Positions 38,787 to 48,142 of a stretch of DNA of 64,000 nt are shown one piece after another. This stretch comes from BP-133 sp040756995 (GTDB taxonomy: Bacteria; Actinomycetota; Acidimicrobiia; IMCC26256; BP-133). The translations under genes were made by a program, and so were the position numbers. Under the pieces are notes generated by a model that saw nothing but the letters and a program-made list of their open reading frames with translations, did no database searches and was not told where the DNA came from. The stretch covers positions 61,222 to 125,221 of the forward strand of contig JBFLYK010000019.1 of the NCBI GenBank assembly GCA_040756995.1, read 5' to 3'. The stretch's first letter is position 1, and each line of letters begins with the position of its first letter.

Positions 38787-40466
38787 TCAGGGCGTCGTGG
38801 TCGCGCCCGGCTGCTGGAGCCGGTACCAGCGGTAGCCGTGGCCTTCCAGCTTGAGCTGGACCGCACCTCCGTCGAGTGGGATGACCGGTTCGGCCTGCGC
38901 CAGCAGGTCGACCAGGCGATCGCCTTCGGCCGTCCCGTCGAGGGAGAGCTCCACCTCCCGGGGTTCCGGACTCAGGTTGTGAACGGCCAGGACGCGACTG
39001 CCGTCCCACTCGCACTGGTGGGCGAGGACGCGGTTGTCGGTGACGTCGAGCAGCGTCGGCGCTCCCCAGCCGAACTCCGGGCACTCCCGGCGCCGGCGGA
39101 TGAGCCGCTCCATCCAGTTCAGCAGCGAGTCGGGGTCGCGACGCTGGGCCGTGGCGTTGACGGCCATCGGTCCGAAGCGGCCCTCGACCACCGGACGGGA
39201 GAGCCGGTTCGGGTTGGCAGAGGAGAATCCGGCGTTGCGCTCATCGGCCCACTGCATCGGGGTGCGGACGCTGAGCCGGCCCGGCACGGCCAGGTTCTCG
39301 CCCATGCCGATCTCTTCGCCGTAGAACAGCACCGGCGTCCCGGGCAGGGAGAAGAGCAGGCTGTAGACGAGCCTGATGCGGGCCGGATCGCCGTCGAGCA
39401 TGGGCGGCAGCCTCCGGCGCAGACCCCGGCCGAAGAGCTGCATGTGCTCCTCCGGGCCGAAGGCGGCGAAGACCTCCTGGCGCTCCTGGTCGGAAAGCTG
39501 ATCGAGCGTGAGCTCGTCGTGGTTGCGGACGAAGACGGCCCACTGCGACTCGTCGGGGATGCGGGGTCGGCCCCGGAGCGCCCGCCGGATCGGGCGGGCG
39601 TCGCTCCGGGCCAGGGCCAGATACATGGCCTGCATGAGCGGGAAGTCGAAGAGCATCTGGAGTTCGTCGCCGTTGCCCTTCCCGAAGAATTCCCGCAGCG
39701 GTCGGGCCGGGAGGTTGACCTCGCCGAGCATGACGCAGTCGCCGCGGCGGCGGGCGATGAAAGAGCGGAGGTCACGCAGGATCTCGTGGGGATCGAGCCG
39801 GTGGCCCGTCTTGAGCTCGTTGGTCTCGACGAGGAAGGGGACGGCGTCGACCCGGAAGCCGTCGACGCCGAGCTCCAGCCAGAAGCCGGCGACCTTGGCG
39901 ATCTCGGCCCGCACCGTGGGATTTCCGATGTTGAGGTCGGGCTGGTGCTTGTAGAAGTGGTGGAGGTACCATTGCCCGCCGCGCCGGTCGAAGCTCCAGA
40001 TGCTGTCCTCGGCGTCGGGGAAGACGACGGCGGCCTTCTGCGGGGGCGGCGGCTCGTCGGCCCAGACGTAGAAGTCCCGGAACCGCGACGTGCGGCTGCG
40101 GCGGGCCGACCGGAACCACGGGTGCTGGTCCGAGGTGTGGTTGACGACGAGATCGATGATGACCCGCAGGCCCCGGTCCTTGGCCGTGCGGACGAGCCCC
40201 ACGAAGTCGCCGAGCGAGCCGAGGCGGTCGTCGACGCCGTAGTAGTCGGTGATGTCGTAGCCGTCGTCGCGGTTGGGCGAGGGGTAGAAGGGCATCAGCC
40301 ACAGGCAGCTGACGCCGATCCCGGCCAGGTAGTCGATCCGTTCGGTGACACCGATCAGGTCACCCCGGCCGTCACCGTCGAAGTCGAGGAACGTCTCGGG
40401 GTCGAGGCAGTACACGACGGCGTTCTTCCACCACAGGTCGCTGGTCCGGGCGGTCGGCGTTCTCAT
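38787..40466 (-). CDS. GH13 trehalose synthase/alpha-amylase-type enzyme
   Basis: A 559-residue GH13 glycosidase resembling trehalose synthase (maltose alpha-D-glucosyltransferase). Conserved regions are IDLVVNHTSDQHPWF, DGFRVDAVPFL (nucleophile Asp), MLGEVNLP (acid/base Glu) and VRNHDELTLDQLS, followed by a C-terminal beta domain. TreS converts maltose and trehalose; some homologues in such gene pairs have other disaccharide targets. The ATG at 40466 overlaps the upstream LLM oxidoreductase gene by 4 bp. Confidence 0.88.
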   Translation of the reverse strand: MRTPTARTSDLWWKNAVVYCLDPETFLDFDGDGRGDLIGVTERIDYLAGIGVSCLWLMPFYPSPNRDDGYDITDYYGVDDRLGSLGDFVGLVRTAKDRGLRVIIDLVVNHTSDQHPWFRSARRSRTSRFRDFYVWADEPPPPQKAAVVFPDAEDSIWSFDRRGGQWYLHHFYKHQPDLNIGNPTVRAEIAKVAGFWLELGVDGFRVDAVPFLVETNELKTGHRLDPHEILRDLRSFIARRRGDCVMLGEVNLPARPLREFFGKGNGDELQMLFDFPLMQAMYLALARSDARPIRRALRGRPRIPDESQWAVFVRNHDELTLDQLSDQERQEVFAAFGPEEHMQLFGRGLRRRLPPMLDGDPARIRLVYSLLFSLPGTPVLFYGEEIGMGENLAVPGRLSVRTPMQWADERNAGFSSANPNRLSRPVVEGRFGPMAVNATAQRRDPDSLLNWMERLIRRRRECPEFGWGAPTLLDVTDNRVLAHQCEWDGSRVLAVHNLSPEPREVELSLDGTAEGDRLVDLLAQAEPVIPLDGGAVQLKLEGHGYRWYRLQQPGATTTP

Positions 40467-41422
40467 CGCAACTCCGGGACGACCTTGGCCCCGAACGTGT
40501 CGATGAAGCGGTCCTGCTCCTGTCCGACGTGGTGCAGGTAGATGCCGTCGAACCCGAGATCGACGAGCGCCCGGAGCTCGGCGGCCTGCCGGGCCGGGTC
40601 GGCGGAGACGAGCACGGTCTGGCGGACGTCCTCCGGTCGCACGTGCGTGGCGGCGACGTCGAACTGCTCGGGCAGCTCCAGATTCCAGTTGAGCTCCGAC
40701 GAGAAGACGTTGCTGCGCCACTGGTCGTGGGCGATGGCCAGGGCCTCGGCCTCCGTCTCGGCCCACGACAGGTGCACCTGGAGCAACGCCGGCTTCCCCT
40801 CGCCACCGCTCTCCCGGAAGGCGCCGAGGACCCGCCGCAGGGCGTCGGCCGGCTGGTTGACGGTGATCAGCCCGTCCGCCCAGGAACCGACGACGGCGGC
40901 CGTCGCCTCACTGACGGCGGCCCCGTACAGCGCGGGTGGCGTGGACGGCCGTGACCAGAGCCGGGCCCGGTCGACGCTCACGAGGCCGTGGTGGGTGACC
41001 TCCTCGCCGGCGAGCAGCGCCCGGATGACCGCCACGCACTCCAGCAGCCGGGCGTCGCGGGTCGCCTTGTCGGGCCAGCGGTCGCCGGTGATGTGCTCGT
41101 TGACCGCCTCGCCCGACCCGAGGGCGGCCCAGAACCGTCCGGGGTGCATATCGGACAGCGTGGCCATGGCCTGGGCGGTGATGGCGGGGTGGTAGCGCTG
41201 GCCCGGCGCCGTCACCACACCCATCGGCAGCCGCGTGGCCTGCAGCGCCGAGCCGAGCCAGGACCAGGCGTGCCCGGAGTGGCCCTGCCGCACGCTCCAG
41301 GGGGCGAAGTGGTCGGAGCACATGGCGGCGTCGAAGCCGGCCTCCTCGGCCCGCTGCACGGCGTCGAGCAGCGCTCGGGGCGACAGCTGCTCGTGCGAGG
41401 CGTGAAACCCGACGATGGCCAT
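40463..41422 (-). CDS. LLM-class flavin oxidoreductase (TIGR03885-like)
   Basis: A 319-residue TIM-barrel oxidoreductase of the luciferase-like class. It opens GFHASHEQLSPRALLDAVQRAE and includes HAWSWLGSALQAT, GSGEAVNEHITGDRWP and a C-terminal IYLHHVGQEQDRFI. These match the TIGR03885 group, which is related to F420 enzymes but thought to use FMN. The substrate is unknown. It overlaps the downstream trehalose-synthase-like gene by 4 bp and is divergent from another GH13 gene 60 bp away, so a sugar-linked role is plausible. Confidence 0.88.
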   Translation of the reverse strand: MAIVGFHASHEQLSPRALLDAVQRAEEAGFDAAMCSDHFAPWSVRQGHSGHAWSWLGSALQATRLPMGVVTAPGQRYHPAITAQAMATLSDMHPGRFWAALGSGEAVNEHITGDRWPDKATRDARLLECVAVIRALLAGEEVTHHGLVSVDRARLWSRPSTPPALYGAAVSEATAAVVGSWADGLITVNQPADALRRVLGAFRESGGEGKPALLQVHLSWAETEAEALAIAHDQWRSNVFSSELNWNLELPEQFDVAATHVRPEDVRQTVLVSADPARQAAELRALVDLGFDGIYLHHVGQEQDRFIDTFGAKVVPELR

Positions 41423-41482
41423 CAGCGCAGGCGTACCCGCTGCCGGGCCATCCGCAACCCGCCGGCCGGGTAGAACAGCCGG

Positions 41483-43018
41483 ATGCCGTGGTGGCGCCGC
41501 GCCGTCGTCTACCAGATCTACCCCCGGTCCTTCGCCGACGCCGACGGCGACGGGGTCGGGGACCTGGCCGGGATCCGGGCCCGCCTCGACCACCTCGTCG
41601 ACCTCGGCGTCGACGCCATCTGGCTGTCACCGATCTACCGGTCGCCGATGGCCGACTTCGGCTACGACGTCAGCGACCACTGTGCCGTCGACCCCGTCTT
41701 CGGTGACCTCACGGCCTTCGACCGTCTGCTGGCCGCCTGCCACGCCCGGGGTCTGCGGGTCCTCCTCGACTGGGTGCCGAACCACACCAGCGACCAACAC
41801 CCCTGGTTCATCGAGTCCCGCTCGTCACGCCGTTCTCCGAAGCGGGACTGGTACATCTGGCGGGACGGCACCCCCGACCGGCCGCCCAACAACTGGCGGG
41901 CGGCCTTCGGCGGCCCGGCCTGGACCTGGGACGAGGCCACGGCGTCGTGGTACCTGCACCTCTTCCTCCCGCAGCAGCCCGACGTCAACTGGCGCAACCC
42001 CGACGTGGTCGCCGCCCAGCACGGCGTGCTGCGCTTCTGGCTCGACCGGGGCGTCGACGGGTTCCGGGCCGACGTCGTGCACCTGATCGGCAAGGACGAA
42101 GCATTCCCCGACCAGCCGCCGGAGCTGGCCGGGCTCGACCTCGTCGGCGTCCACGACCACCCCAGCACCCACGGCCTCCTGCGGGGCATCCGGAGGGTGC
42201 TCGACTCCTATCCGGGTGAGCGCGTCATGGTCGGCGAAGTGAATCTCGGCTCGGCCGAGCTCGTGGCGCCGTACTACGGGCACGGCGACGAGCTGCCGCT
42301 GGTGTTCAACTTCGCCCTGCTCTACGCCCCCTGGGACGCCGCCCGCTGGGCGGCCGTCGTCGCCGAGTCGGAGGCGGCCCTGGCCGAGCGCGACGCCTGG
42401 CCGGTGTGGGTCCTGTCGAATCACGACCAGGTCCGGCACCGCACCCGCCACGGCGGATCCGAAGCCCGGGCCCGGGTGGCGGCCGTGGTCCTCCTCACGC
42501 TGCGGGGAACGCCGTTTCTCTATGCCGGCGAGGAACTCGGCCTGGAGGACGCCGTGATTCCCGCCGACCGGCGTGTCGATCCCGGCCGCCGGGACGGCTG
42601 TCGAGCCCCGCTGCCCTGGACGCCGAAGCCGCCCCACGGATGGGGTCCGCGCCCCTGGCTCCCGTTCCCGCCCGAGGCCGGGGAGCGATGCGCCGCCGCC
42701 CAGTCCGCCGACGCCGGATCGATCCTCTCGCTCTACCGCCGGCTCCTGCGCCTGCGCCGGGCCAGCCCGGCTCTCCACGCCGGCAGCTGGCAACTCCTGG
42801 ACGCCGCCGGCGACGTGCTCGTCTACGCCCGGCAGGCGGCCGATGACCGCCGCACCGTGGTGGCCAATTTCGGGCCGGTCATCCGCTCCGTGCCGTTGCC
42901 CGGTCACTGGACGGTCGATGTCGCCACCGACCCCCGGCGGGACGGCGCCGTCTGGGACGGCGCGATCGAGCCCGAAGCGGCGGCGGTGCTCTCACCGCGC
43001 CGTTCTACTTCACTCTGA
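41483..43018 (+). CDS. GH13 alpha-glucosidase (oligo-1,6-glucosidase type)
   Basis: A 511-residue alpha-glucosidase. GH13 regions seen are VVYQIYPRSFADADGDGVGD, LLDWVPNHTSDQHPWF, DGFRADVVHLI (nucleophile), VMVGEVNLGS (acid/base) and VLSNHDQVRHR. It would release glucose from maltose, isomaltose or similar alpha-glucosides in the cytoplasm. It is divergent from the LLM/trehalose-synthase pair; the shared 60-bp gap must hold both promoters. The end overlaps the convergent amidohydrolase gene by 14 bp. Confidence 0.92.
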   Translation: MPWWRRAVVYQIYPRSFADADGDGVGDLAGIRARLDHLVDLGVDAIWLSPIYRSPMADFGYDVSDHCAVDPVFGDLTAFDRLLAACHARGLRVLLDWVPNHTSDQHPWFIESRSSRRSPKRDWYIWRDGTPDRPPNNWRAAFGGPAWTWDEATASWYLHLFLPQQPDVNWRNPDVVAAQHGVLRFWLDRGVDGFRADVVHLIGKDEAFPDQPPELAGLDLVGVHDHPSTHGLLRGIRRVLDSYPGERVMVGEVNLGSAELVAPYYGHGDELPLVFNFALLYAPWDAARWAAVVAESEAALAERDAWPVWVLSNHDQVRHRTRHGGSEARARVAAVVLLTLRGTPFLYAGEELGLEDAVIPADRRVDPGRRDGCRAPLPWTPKPPHGWGPRPWLPFPPEAGERCAAAQSADAGSILSLYRRLLRLRRASPALHAGSWQLLDAAGDVLVYARQAADDRRTVVANFGPVIRSVPLPGHWTVDVATDPRRDGAVWDGAIEPEAAAVLSPRRSTSL

Positions 43019-44843
43019 TCCAGCCGCTGCGCTGGTTGCTCCGGGGAACTCCGAACCCCGTGTCGGCTACTTCCCGGTAGTCGGCCCGGAGCTGCTCGAG
43101 CCGGTCCCCCCGGTGGGCCGAGGCGGCACCGTAGGGCGCCTCGTTCGGAAGGCGATCGTCGTACTCCAGCGTCTCCATCAGGTCAGCGTCCCCGACGATC
43201 CGGCGGTGATAGTCGTCCGGGACCTTGGTGTACTCCGTCAGGTCGGTGGTCATGCCGTAGAGGCGGGCGGAGTTGAGGCCGAGCACCTTGCGCTTCATCT
43301 CCGGGGTGATCTCCGGGTAGCCGTACCGCTCGCGGAAGGCCTCCGGGATCTGGAGACGCCAGAAGGCCTCGATCTGCCATTGGGGGCTCCCGTACCAGGT
43401 GCTGTCCGTGCCCCACACGATCCGATCCTCGCCGAGGTACTTGAAGAGGATGCCGAGCAGATGGGCACAGACGGTGGGGAAGGTGACGACCGACGAGGCG
43501 AAGATCGTGCCGAGCTCGGCATAGACGTTCGGGTAGGGCGCCACCAGCTGGGCGAACTCGGTCGTGTCCTTGATGTCCGGTACGCCGTCGCGCAAGCGGC
43601 CCGACTGGACGTCCTGCCAGGCGTCATAGTTGAAGAACAGCGGGCGGAAGCAGGAGTGGTAGATCACGAAATTGAGTTCCGGGAACGCCGCGGCCGCCGG
43701 AGGGATGTCGCCCGGGGCGGAGGAGTTCGCACCCAGGCCTTTGTGGACGTTGATGCAATTGAGCCCGGGCTTGGCGCGGCCATGCTTCCGGTAGGCATCC
43801 CGAATGAAAGCGAAGGTCGGGAAGGCCAGCTCCTCGTCGTCGAACGTCCATCGTTCGAACGGCGCATCCGGGTCGTCGTCCCGCTTGGCGTTGGGCAGCT
43901 GATAACCCTTCCAGCTGTCGACGCCGAACCGGTCGATCTGCTCCTGCAGGTACCACAGGTTGCCCTCGCCCATGTACATGAGACCATGACTGAGGGCCCG
44001 GGTGGAGCCGGCCAGCCCATTGATGAATTCCCGACAGGCGAAGTTCTGCTCCGCGGTCAACATCTCGTACGGCCTCGCCTCGTACACGTTCCTGGCCGTC
44101 CCGGGCGCCTTGCCCCCGGAGCCGTAGTCAGCGACGTAGGCATAGACGGACGGGCTGAGATTGCTGATCAGGGCGACGGTCGTCTGGCTCTCGAAGAAGT
44201 AGTACCGGATGAAGTTCGGGAGCCAGAACTCGGTGTCATCCCAGTGGCTGTCGCCGACGAGGGCCGGGTTCCAGTTGCCCCAGGGCTCGCCGCGTTCATC
44301 GGGCTGGTTCGCGGGGTTGTAGGGATTCGAGGTGAAGGGCGAGTTCGGCAACCGGGCGGTCTCGCCCTGGGCGAGGACGCGAAGACTGCTGGGGACATCG
44401 AACCAGAGTCCCTGGCGACTGCCGCGCACGACGTGACACTGGTCGTCGAAGATGAACAGGTCAGCCGGCGGGCCGTTGGCCAGAAAGGCCTCGTGATCGA
44501 GGCTGCCGTCCTGCGCCACCCGGAACAGAGTCTCGCCGAAGGCGTACCCCCGGAACACCTCGTTGAGAGCCACGAAGGAAGCGGCCAGACCGGCTGATGT
44601 CTCCAGGAACTGGCGCCGGCTGATGTTGAGCCGCTTGGGCGTGTGGTCGAGAGCATCCATCACCCGCGCCTCGACCTGCTTCTGATGCGACGTCTGCAGG
44701 AACGGGGGAAAGTACTCCTCGTTCGACACCAGATGCGTCGGAATCGGGAGGCCCAGCGGATCGACCTCGGAGGCCGGCCGGCAGCGCGCCAGCTCCCGCG
44801 GGGTCATCTCCGGATGGTTGTGAGCCTGCCGCCGCTTCTTCAT
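43005..44843 (-). CDS. Tat-exported amidohydrolase family protein
   Basis: A 612-residue amidohydrolase_2-like protein (PF04909 type). After a 70-residue hydrophilic leader comes a twin-arginine signal, LNISRRQFLETSAGLAASFV, which is unusually far from the start. The catalytic part has NFVIYHSCFRPLFF and IVWGTDSTWYGSPQWQIEAF, typical of the C-terminal metal-binding His/Asp motifs. These enzymes hydrolyse or decarboxylate cyclic or aromatic acids. The promoter region contains a repeated AT-rich site. Export of the folded protein is inferred. Confidence 0.85.
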   Translation of the reverse strand: MKKRRQAHNHPEMTPRELARCRPASEVDPLGLPIPTHLVSNEEYFPPFLQTSHQKQVEARVMDALDHTPKRLNISRRQFLETSAGLAASFVALNEVFRGYAFGETLFRVAQDGSLDHEAFLANGPPADLFIFDDQCHVVRGSRQGLWFDVPSSLRVLAQGETARLPNSPFTSNPYNPANQPDERGEPWGNWNPALVGDSHWDDTEFWLPNFIRYYFFESQTTVALISNLSPSVYAYVADYGSGGKAPGTARNVYEARPYEMLTAEQNFACREFINGLAGSTRALSHGLMYMGEGNLWYLQEQIDRFGVDSWKGYQLPNAKRDDDPDAPFERWTFDDEELAFPTFAFIRDAYRKHGRAKPGLNCINVHKGLGANSSAPGDIPPAAAAFPELNFVIYHSCFRPLFFNYDAWQDVQSGRLRDGVPDIKDTTEFAQLVAPYPNVYAELGTIFASSVVTFPTVCAHLLGILFKYLGEDRIVWGTDSTWYGSPQWQIEAFWRLQIPEAFRERYGYPEITPEMKRKVLGLNSARLYGMTTDLTEYTKVPDDYHRRIVGDADLMETLEYDDRLPNEAPYGAASAHRGDRLEQLRADYREVADTGFGVPRSNQRSGWIRVK

Positions 44844-44962
44844 GGCCGCCCGTCCCCTCTCCCCAGCGTCCCCCGGTCTCAGGCGAGTCGAGTGAACGCG
44901 CCGCCGGGTGTCAAGGCCGGCACAGCCCTGAGTGTCGGCGGTGACACACCATGTGCTTGCTC

Positions 44963-45000
44963 CGACACAGAAAATCTGATTTGATACAGAAAATATGTCG
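44963..45000. promoter_or_regulatory. AT-rich repeated site upstream of the amidohydrolase
   Basis: GACACAGAAAATCTGAT (from 44964) and GATACAGAAAATATGTC (from 44983) are near-identical direct repeats 19 bp apart. The outer CGACA (44963-44967) and TGTCG (44996-45000) are inverted. In this GC-rich background it is a strong candidate for a regulator binding region, about 120 bp upstream of the amidohydrolase start and just beyond the 3' end of the acetyltransferase gene. Confidence 0.5.
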
Positions 45001-45018
45001 AATCGGATAAATTTCGTA

Positions 45019-45495
45019 TCACATTGGTGCCGGGGTGCGGGGCAGCTCCAGCAGGAGGTAGCGCTGCCCGGCCACGTCGTGCTCGCCGGCGGGTTCGAAA
45101 CCGGCGGCCCGGGCCGCGTCGAGGCCCCGGTCGTTCCAGTCCTGGACGGCGCAACGGATCCGGCGCCCGTCGGCCACCCGCGCGGCGTAGGCCACGGCGG
45201 CCCGGCCCAGCTCCGGGCCCCAGCCCCGGCCGGTCAGCTCGGGACGCATCCCGATGGCTACATCGAGCACACCCGGGGTGGCGTCGAGGCCGGCGGGGCG
45301 GGCGGCGTCACCCAGGCAGCAGAAGCCGACGAGGCGGTCGTCGGCGTCGCACACCGCCCAGTAGCCCTGGTCGGGCTGCGGGGTCTCGAGAGCGTCGTAC
45401 ACGGCCCAGGCGCCGGGATAGCGCCACATGGCGATGTCCATGCCGTCGTCGATGGTGAGGGGGCGGACGTGGAGCGGAGGCGTCAACTCGGACAC
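45019..45495 (-). CDS. GNAT family N-acetyltransferase
   Basis: A 158-residue GNAT protein. The core is YWAVCDADDRLVGFCCLGDA, then VLDVAIGMRPELTGRGWGPELGRAAVAYA, where the GRGWGPEL segment is the acetyl-CoA pyrophosphate loop. WNDRGLDAARAAGFE is the usual C-terminal helix. Substrate is unknown. It is divergent from paaA. Confidence 0.85.
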   Translation of the reverse strand: MSELTPPLHVRPLTIDDGMDIAMWRYPGAWAVYDALETPQPDQGYWAVCDADDRLVGFCCLGDAARPAGLDATPGVLDVAIGMRPELTGRGWGPELGRAAVAYAARVADGRRIRCAVQDWNDRGLDAARAAGFEPAGEHDVAGQRYLLLELPRTPAPM

Positions 45496-45566
45496 GGGCG
45501 GCTCCTTCCCTCGGCCGGGAGGCGACGGGCACAGTATGGCGAGTCGACAACCACGGGGGACACCTG

Positions 45567-46601
45567 ATGTACGGACTGCCGGAAGAGGAACGGGCCGATC
45601 CCCGGGGCGGCGGCGACCGACCGGCGGAATCCGGCGACGAGGGCACCCTGCGGACCCGGTTCGAAGAGATCCTCGCCGCCGACGGCCGCATCGAGCCCCG
45701 GGACTGGATGCCTGACGACTACCGCCGGACGCTGATCCGCCAGATCGCCCAGCACGCCCACTCCGAGATCATCGGGATGCAACCGGAGGGCAACTGGCTG
45801 ACCCGGGCTCCTTCGTTGAAGCGCAAGGCGATCCTGCTGGCCAAGATTCAGGACGAGGCCGGCCACGGCCTGTACCTCTACAGCGCGGCGGAGACGCTCG
45901 GCGTGTCCCGGGACGAGCTCATGGAGCTGCTCCACACCGGCCAGCAGAAGTACTCCTCGATCTTCAACTACCCGGCGCTGTCGTGGGCCGACATGGGCGC
46001 CATCGGCTGGCTGGTGGACGGGGCGGCCATCACCAACCAGGTGCCGCTGTGCCGGTGTTCCTACGGCCCCTACGCCCGGGCCATGGTGCGGATCTGCAAG
46101 GAGGAGAGCTTCCACCAGCGCCAGGGGTTCGAGATCCTCTACACCCTCTCCCACGGCACTCCCGGCCAGCACGCCATGGCCCAGGACGCCGTCAACCGGT
46201 GGTGGTGGCCGTCGCTCATGATGTTCGGCCCACCCGACGACGAATCGCCGCACTCGGCCCAGTCGATGGCGTGGAAGATCAAACGGCACTCCAACGACGA
46301 TCTCCGCCAGCGCTTCGTCGACATGTGCGTGCCCCAGGCCGAGGTCCTCGACCTGACCCTGCCCGACCCGGAGCTGCGCTGGAACGAGGAGCGCGGCCAC
46401 TACGACTTCGGCCCCATCGATTGGGAGGAGTTCCGGGCCGTCGTCCGGGGGGACGGGCCCTGCAACCGCAAGCGGATGGAACACAAGATCACCGCCTGGG
46501 AGGAAGGCGCCTGGGTCCGGGAGGCCGCCCTCGCCCACGCCGAGAAGCGAGCGGCCCGGGCGGCGGGACAGGGGCCGCCGACTCGGGAGGTGGCGGCGTG
46601 A
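45567..46601 (+). CDS. paaA: Phenylacetyl-CoA 1,2-epoxidase subunit PaaA
   Basis: A 344-residue catalytic alpha subunit of the diiron phenylacetyl-CoA epoxidase. The carboxylate and ExxH ligands are visible in HSEIIGMQPEGNW, AKIQDEAGHGLYLYSAAE and CKEESFHQRQGFEIL. It converts phenylacetyl-CoA to the ring-1,2-epoxide with O2 and electrons from PaaE. First gene of paaABCDE; its TGA overlaps the paaB GTG. The rest of the pathway (paaK, paaZ, paaG, paaH, paaJ) is not in the window. Confidence 0.96.
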   Translation: MYGLPEEERADPRGGGDRPAESGDEGTLRTRFEEILAADGRIEPRDWMPDDYRRTLIRQIAQHAHSEIIGMQPEGNWLTRAPSLKRKAILLAKIQDEAGHGLYLYSAAETLGVSRDELMELLHTGQQKYSSIFNYPALSWADMGAIGWLVDGAAITNQVPLCRCSYGPYARAMVRICKEESFHQRQGFEILYTLSHGTPGQHAMAQDAVNRWWWPSLMMFGPPDDESPHSAQSMAWKIKRHSNDDLRQRFVDMCVPQAEVLDLTLPDPELRWNEERGHYDFGPIDWEEFRAVVRGDGPCNRKRMEHKITAWEEGAWVREAALAHAEKRAARAAGQGPPTREVAA

Positions 46602-46885
46602 ACGGCCGGGAGTGGCCGCTGTGGGAGGTGTTCGTGCGGGCCCGGCGTGGCCTGTCCCACAACCACGTCGGCAGCCTCCACGCCCCCGACGCCGAGAGCG
46701 CCCTGCGCCACGCCCGCGACGTCTACACCCGCCGGCAGGAAGGAGTCAGCGTCTGGGTCGTGCCGGCCTCGGCGATCACCGCCTCCAGCCCCGACGAGAA
46801 GGATCCGTTCTTCGCCCCGGCGGCCGACAAGGTGTACCGCCATCCCACCTTCTACGAGGTGCCGGAAGGGGCGGGCCACCTATGA
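46598..46885 (+). CDS. paaB: Phenylacetyl-CoA epoxidase subunit PaaB
   Basis: A 95-residue small subunit that bridges the PaaAC assembly. WPLWEVFVRARRGLSHNHVGSLHA is the family start, and residues FYEVPEGAGHL close it. The GTG start overlaps the paaA stop, so it is translationally coupled. Confidence 0.95.
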   Translation: MNGREWPLWEVFVRARRGLSHNHVGSLHAPDAESALRHARDVYTRRQEGVSVWVVPASAITASSPDEKDPFFAPAADKVYRHPTFYEVPEGAGHL

Positions 46886-47649
46886 GCGGTCCGGTGACCC
46901 TGTCCGACACGGCCGTCTACGCCCTGCGCCTCGGCGACGACGCCCTCATCCTCTCCCACCGCCTGGCGGAATGGTCGAGCCGGGCGCCGGCCCTCGAGGA
47001 GGACATCGCCCTCAGCAACATCGCCCTCGACCTGCTCGGCCAGGCCCGGGCCCTCCTGACCTACGCCGGCGAGGTGGAGGGCGCCGGTCGCAGCGAGGAC
47101 GACCTCGCCTACCTCCGGGCCGAGAACGAGTTCGCCAACTGCCAGCTGGTCGAACAGCCCAACGGCGACTTCGGCGTGACCATGGCCCGCCAGCTGTTCT
47201 TCTCCGCCTACCAGCTGGAGCTGTACCGGCACCTGGCCGGCTCGGCCGACCCGACCCTGGCCGCCATCGCCGCCAAGGCGGTCAAGGAGGTCGCCTACCA
47301 CGTCGACCACGCCGCCGGCTGGGTGGTCCGTCTCGGCGACGGCACCGACGAGAGCCACCGCCGGATGCAGGCCGCCGTCGAGCGGATGTGGCCGTTCACC
47401 CACGAGCTGTTCGAGACCGACGAGGTCGCCGAGCGCCTCGCCGCGGCCGGCGCCGGCGTCGACCCCGCCGCGCTCCGGCCGACGTGGGACCAGCGGATCG
47501 CCGCCGTGCTGACCGAGGCGACCCTCGACCGGCCGGCCGACGGCTGGCGACCGACCGGCGGGCGGCGAGGTGTCCACAGCGAGTATCTCGGGTTCCTGCT
47601 GGCCGAGATGCAGCATCTGCACCGTTCCCACCCGGGAGCGACGTGGTGA
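46882..47649 (+). CDS. paaC: Phenylacetyl-CoA epoxidase subunit PaaC
   Basis: A 255-residue structural ferritin-fold subunit that pairs with PaaA. LGDDALILSHRLAEWSSRAP and SNIALDLLGQARALLTYAGE are the family signatures, and EVAYHVDHAAGWVVRLGDGT follows. The ATG overlaps the paaB stop (ATGA) and the stop overlaps the paaD ATG. Confidence 0.96.
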   Translation: MSGPVTLSDTAVYALRLGDDALILSHRLAEWSSRAPALEEDIALSNIALDLLGQARALLTYAGEVEGAGRSEDDLAYLRAENEFANCQLVEQPNGDFGVTMARQLFFSAYQLELYRHLAGSADPTLAAIAAKAVKEVAYHVDHAAGWVVRLGDGTDESHRRMQAAVERMWPFTHELFETDEVAERLAAAGAGVDPAALRPTWDQRIAAVLTEATLDRPADGWRPTGGRRGVHSEYLGFLLAEMQHLHRSHPGATW

Positions 47650-48137
47650 TGGCCGGGGCCGTCGACGTGGGCACGGTGCGGGCCGCCGTCGCCGCCGTGC
47701 CCGACCCCGAGATCCCCGTCCTCACCATCGAGGACCTCGGCATCCTGCGCGATCTCACCGTGACCGGCGACGGCCGGGTCGAGGTGACGCTCACCCCGAC
47801 CTACTCCGGCTGTCCCGCCACCGAGGCCATCCGGTCCGAGGTCGAACGGGTCCTGGCCGAGCACGGCTTCGCCGACGCCGCCGTCCGCACCGTCCTGGCC
47901 CCGGCCTGGACGACCGACTGGATCTCGGACGAGGGACGCCGCAAGCTGGCCGCCTTCGGGATCGCGCCGCCGGGCCGGTGCGGTGGCGCCCCGGTCGCCC
48001 CGGTCGAGCTCGTGCGCTGCCCGCAGTGCGGATCGGCCGACACCCGGCTGCTGAGCCGCTTCGGTTCCACCGCCTGCAAGGCCCTGCGGGTCTGCAACCG
48101 CTGCCGGGAGCCCTTCGACCACTTCAAGCCGCTGTAG
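47649..48137 (+). CDS. paaD: Phenylacetate pathway Fe-S/maturation protein PaaD
   Basis: A 162-residue protein. The N-terminal MIP18/DUF59 domain has VPDPEIPVLTIEDLGILRD and TPTYSGCPATEAI, and the C-terminal half carries a zinc-ribbon-like pair CPQC...CNRC. It is thought to help mature the epoxidase or PaaE iron centres. Its ATG overlaps the paaC TGA. Confidence 0.94.
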   Translation: MAGAVDVGTVRAAVAAVPDPEIPVLTIEDLGILRDLTVTGDGRVEVTLTPTYSGCPATEAIRSEVERVLAEHGFADAAVRTVLAPAWTTDWISDEGRRKLAAFGIAPPGRCGGAPVAPVELVRCPQCGSADTRLLSRFGSTACKALRVCNRCREPFDHFKPL

Positions 48138-48142
48138 CGCCG

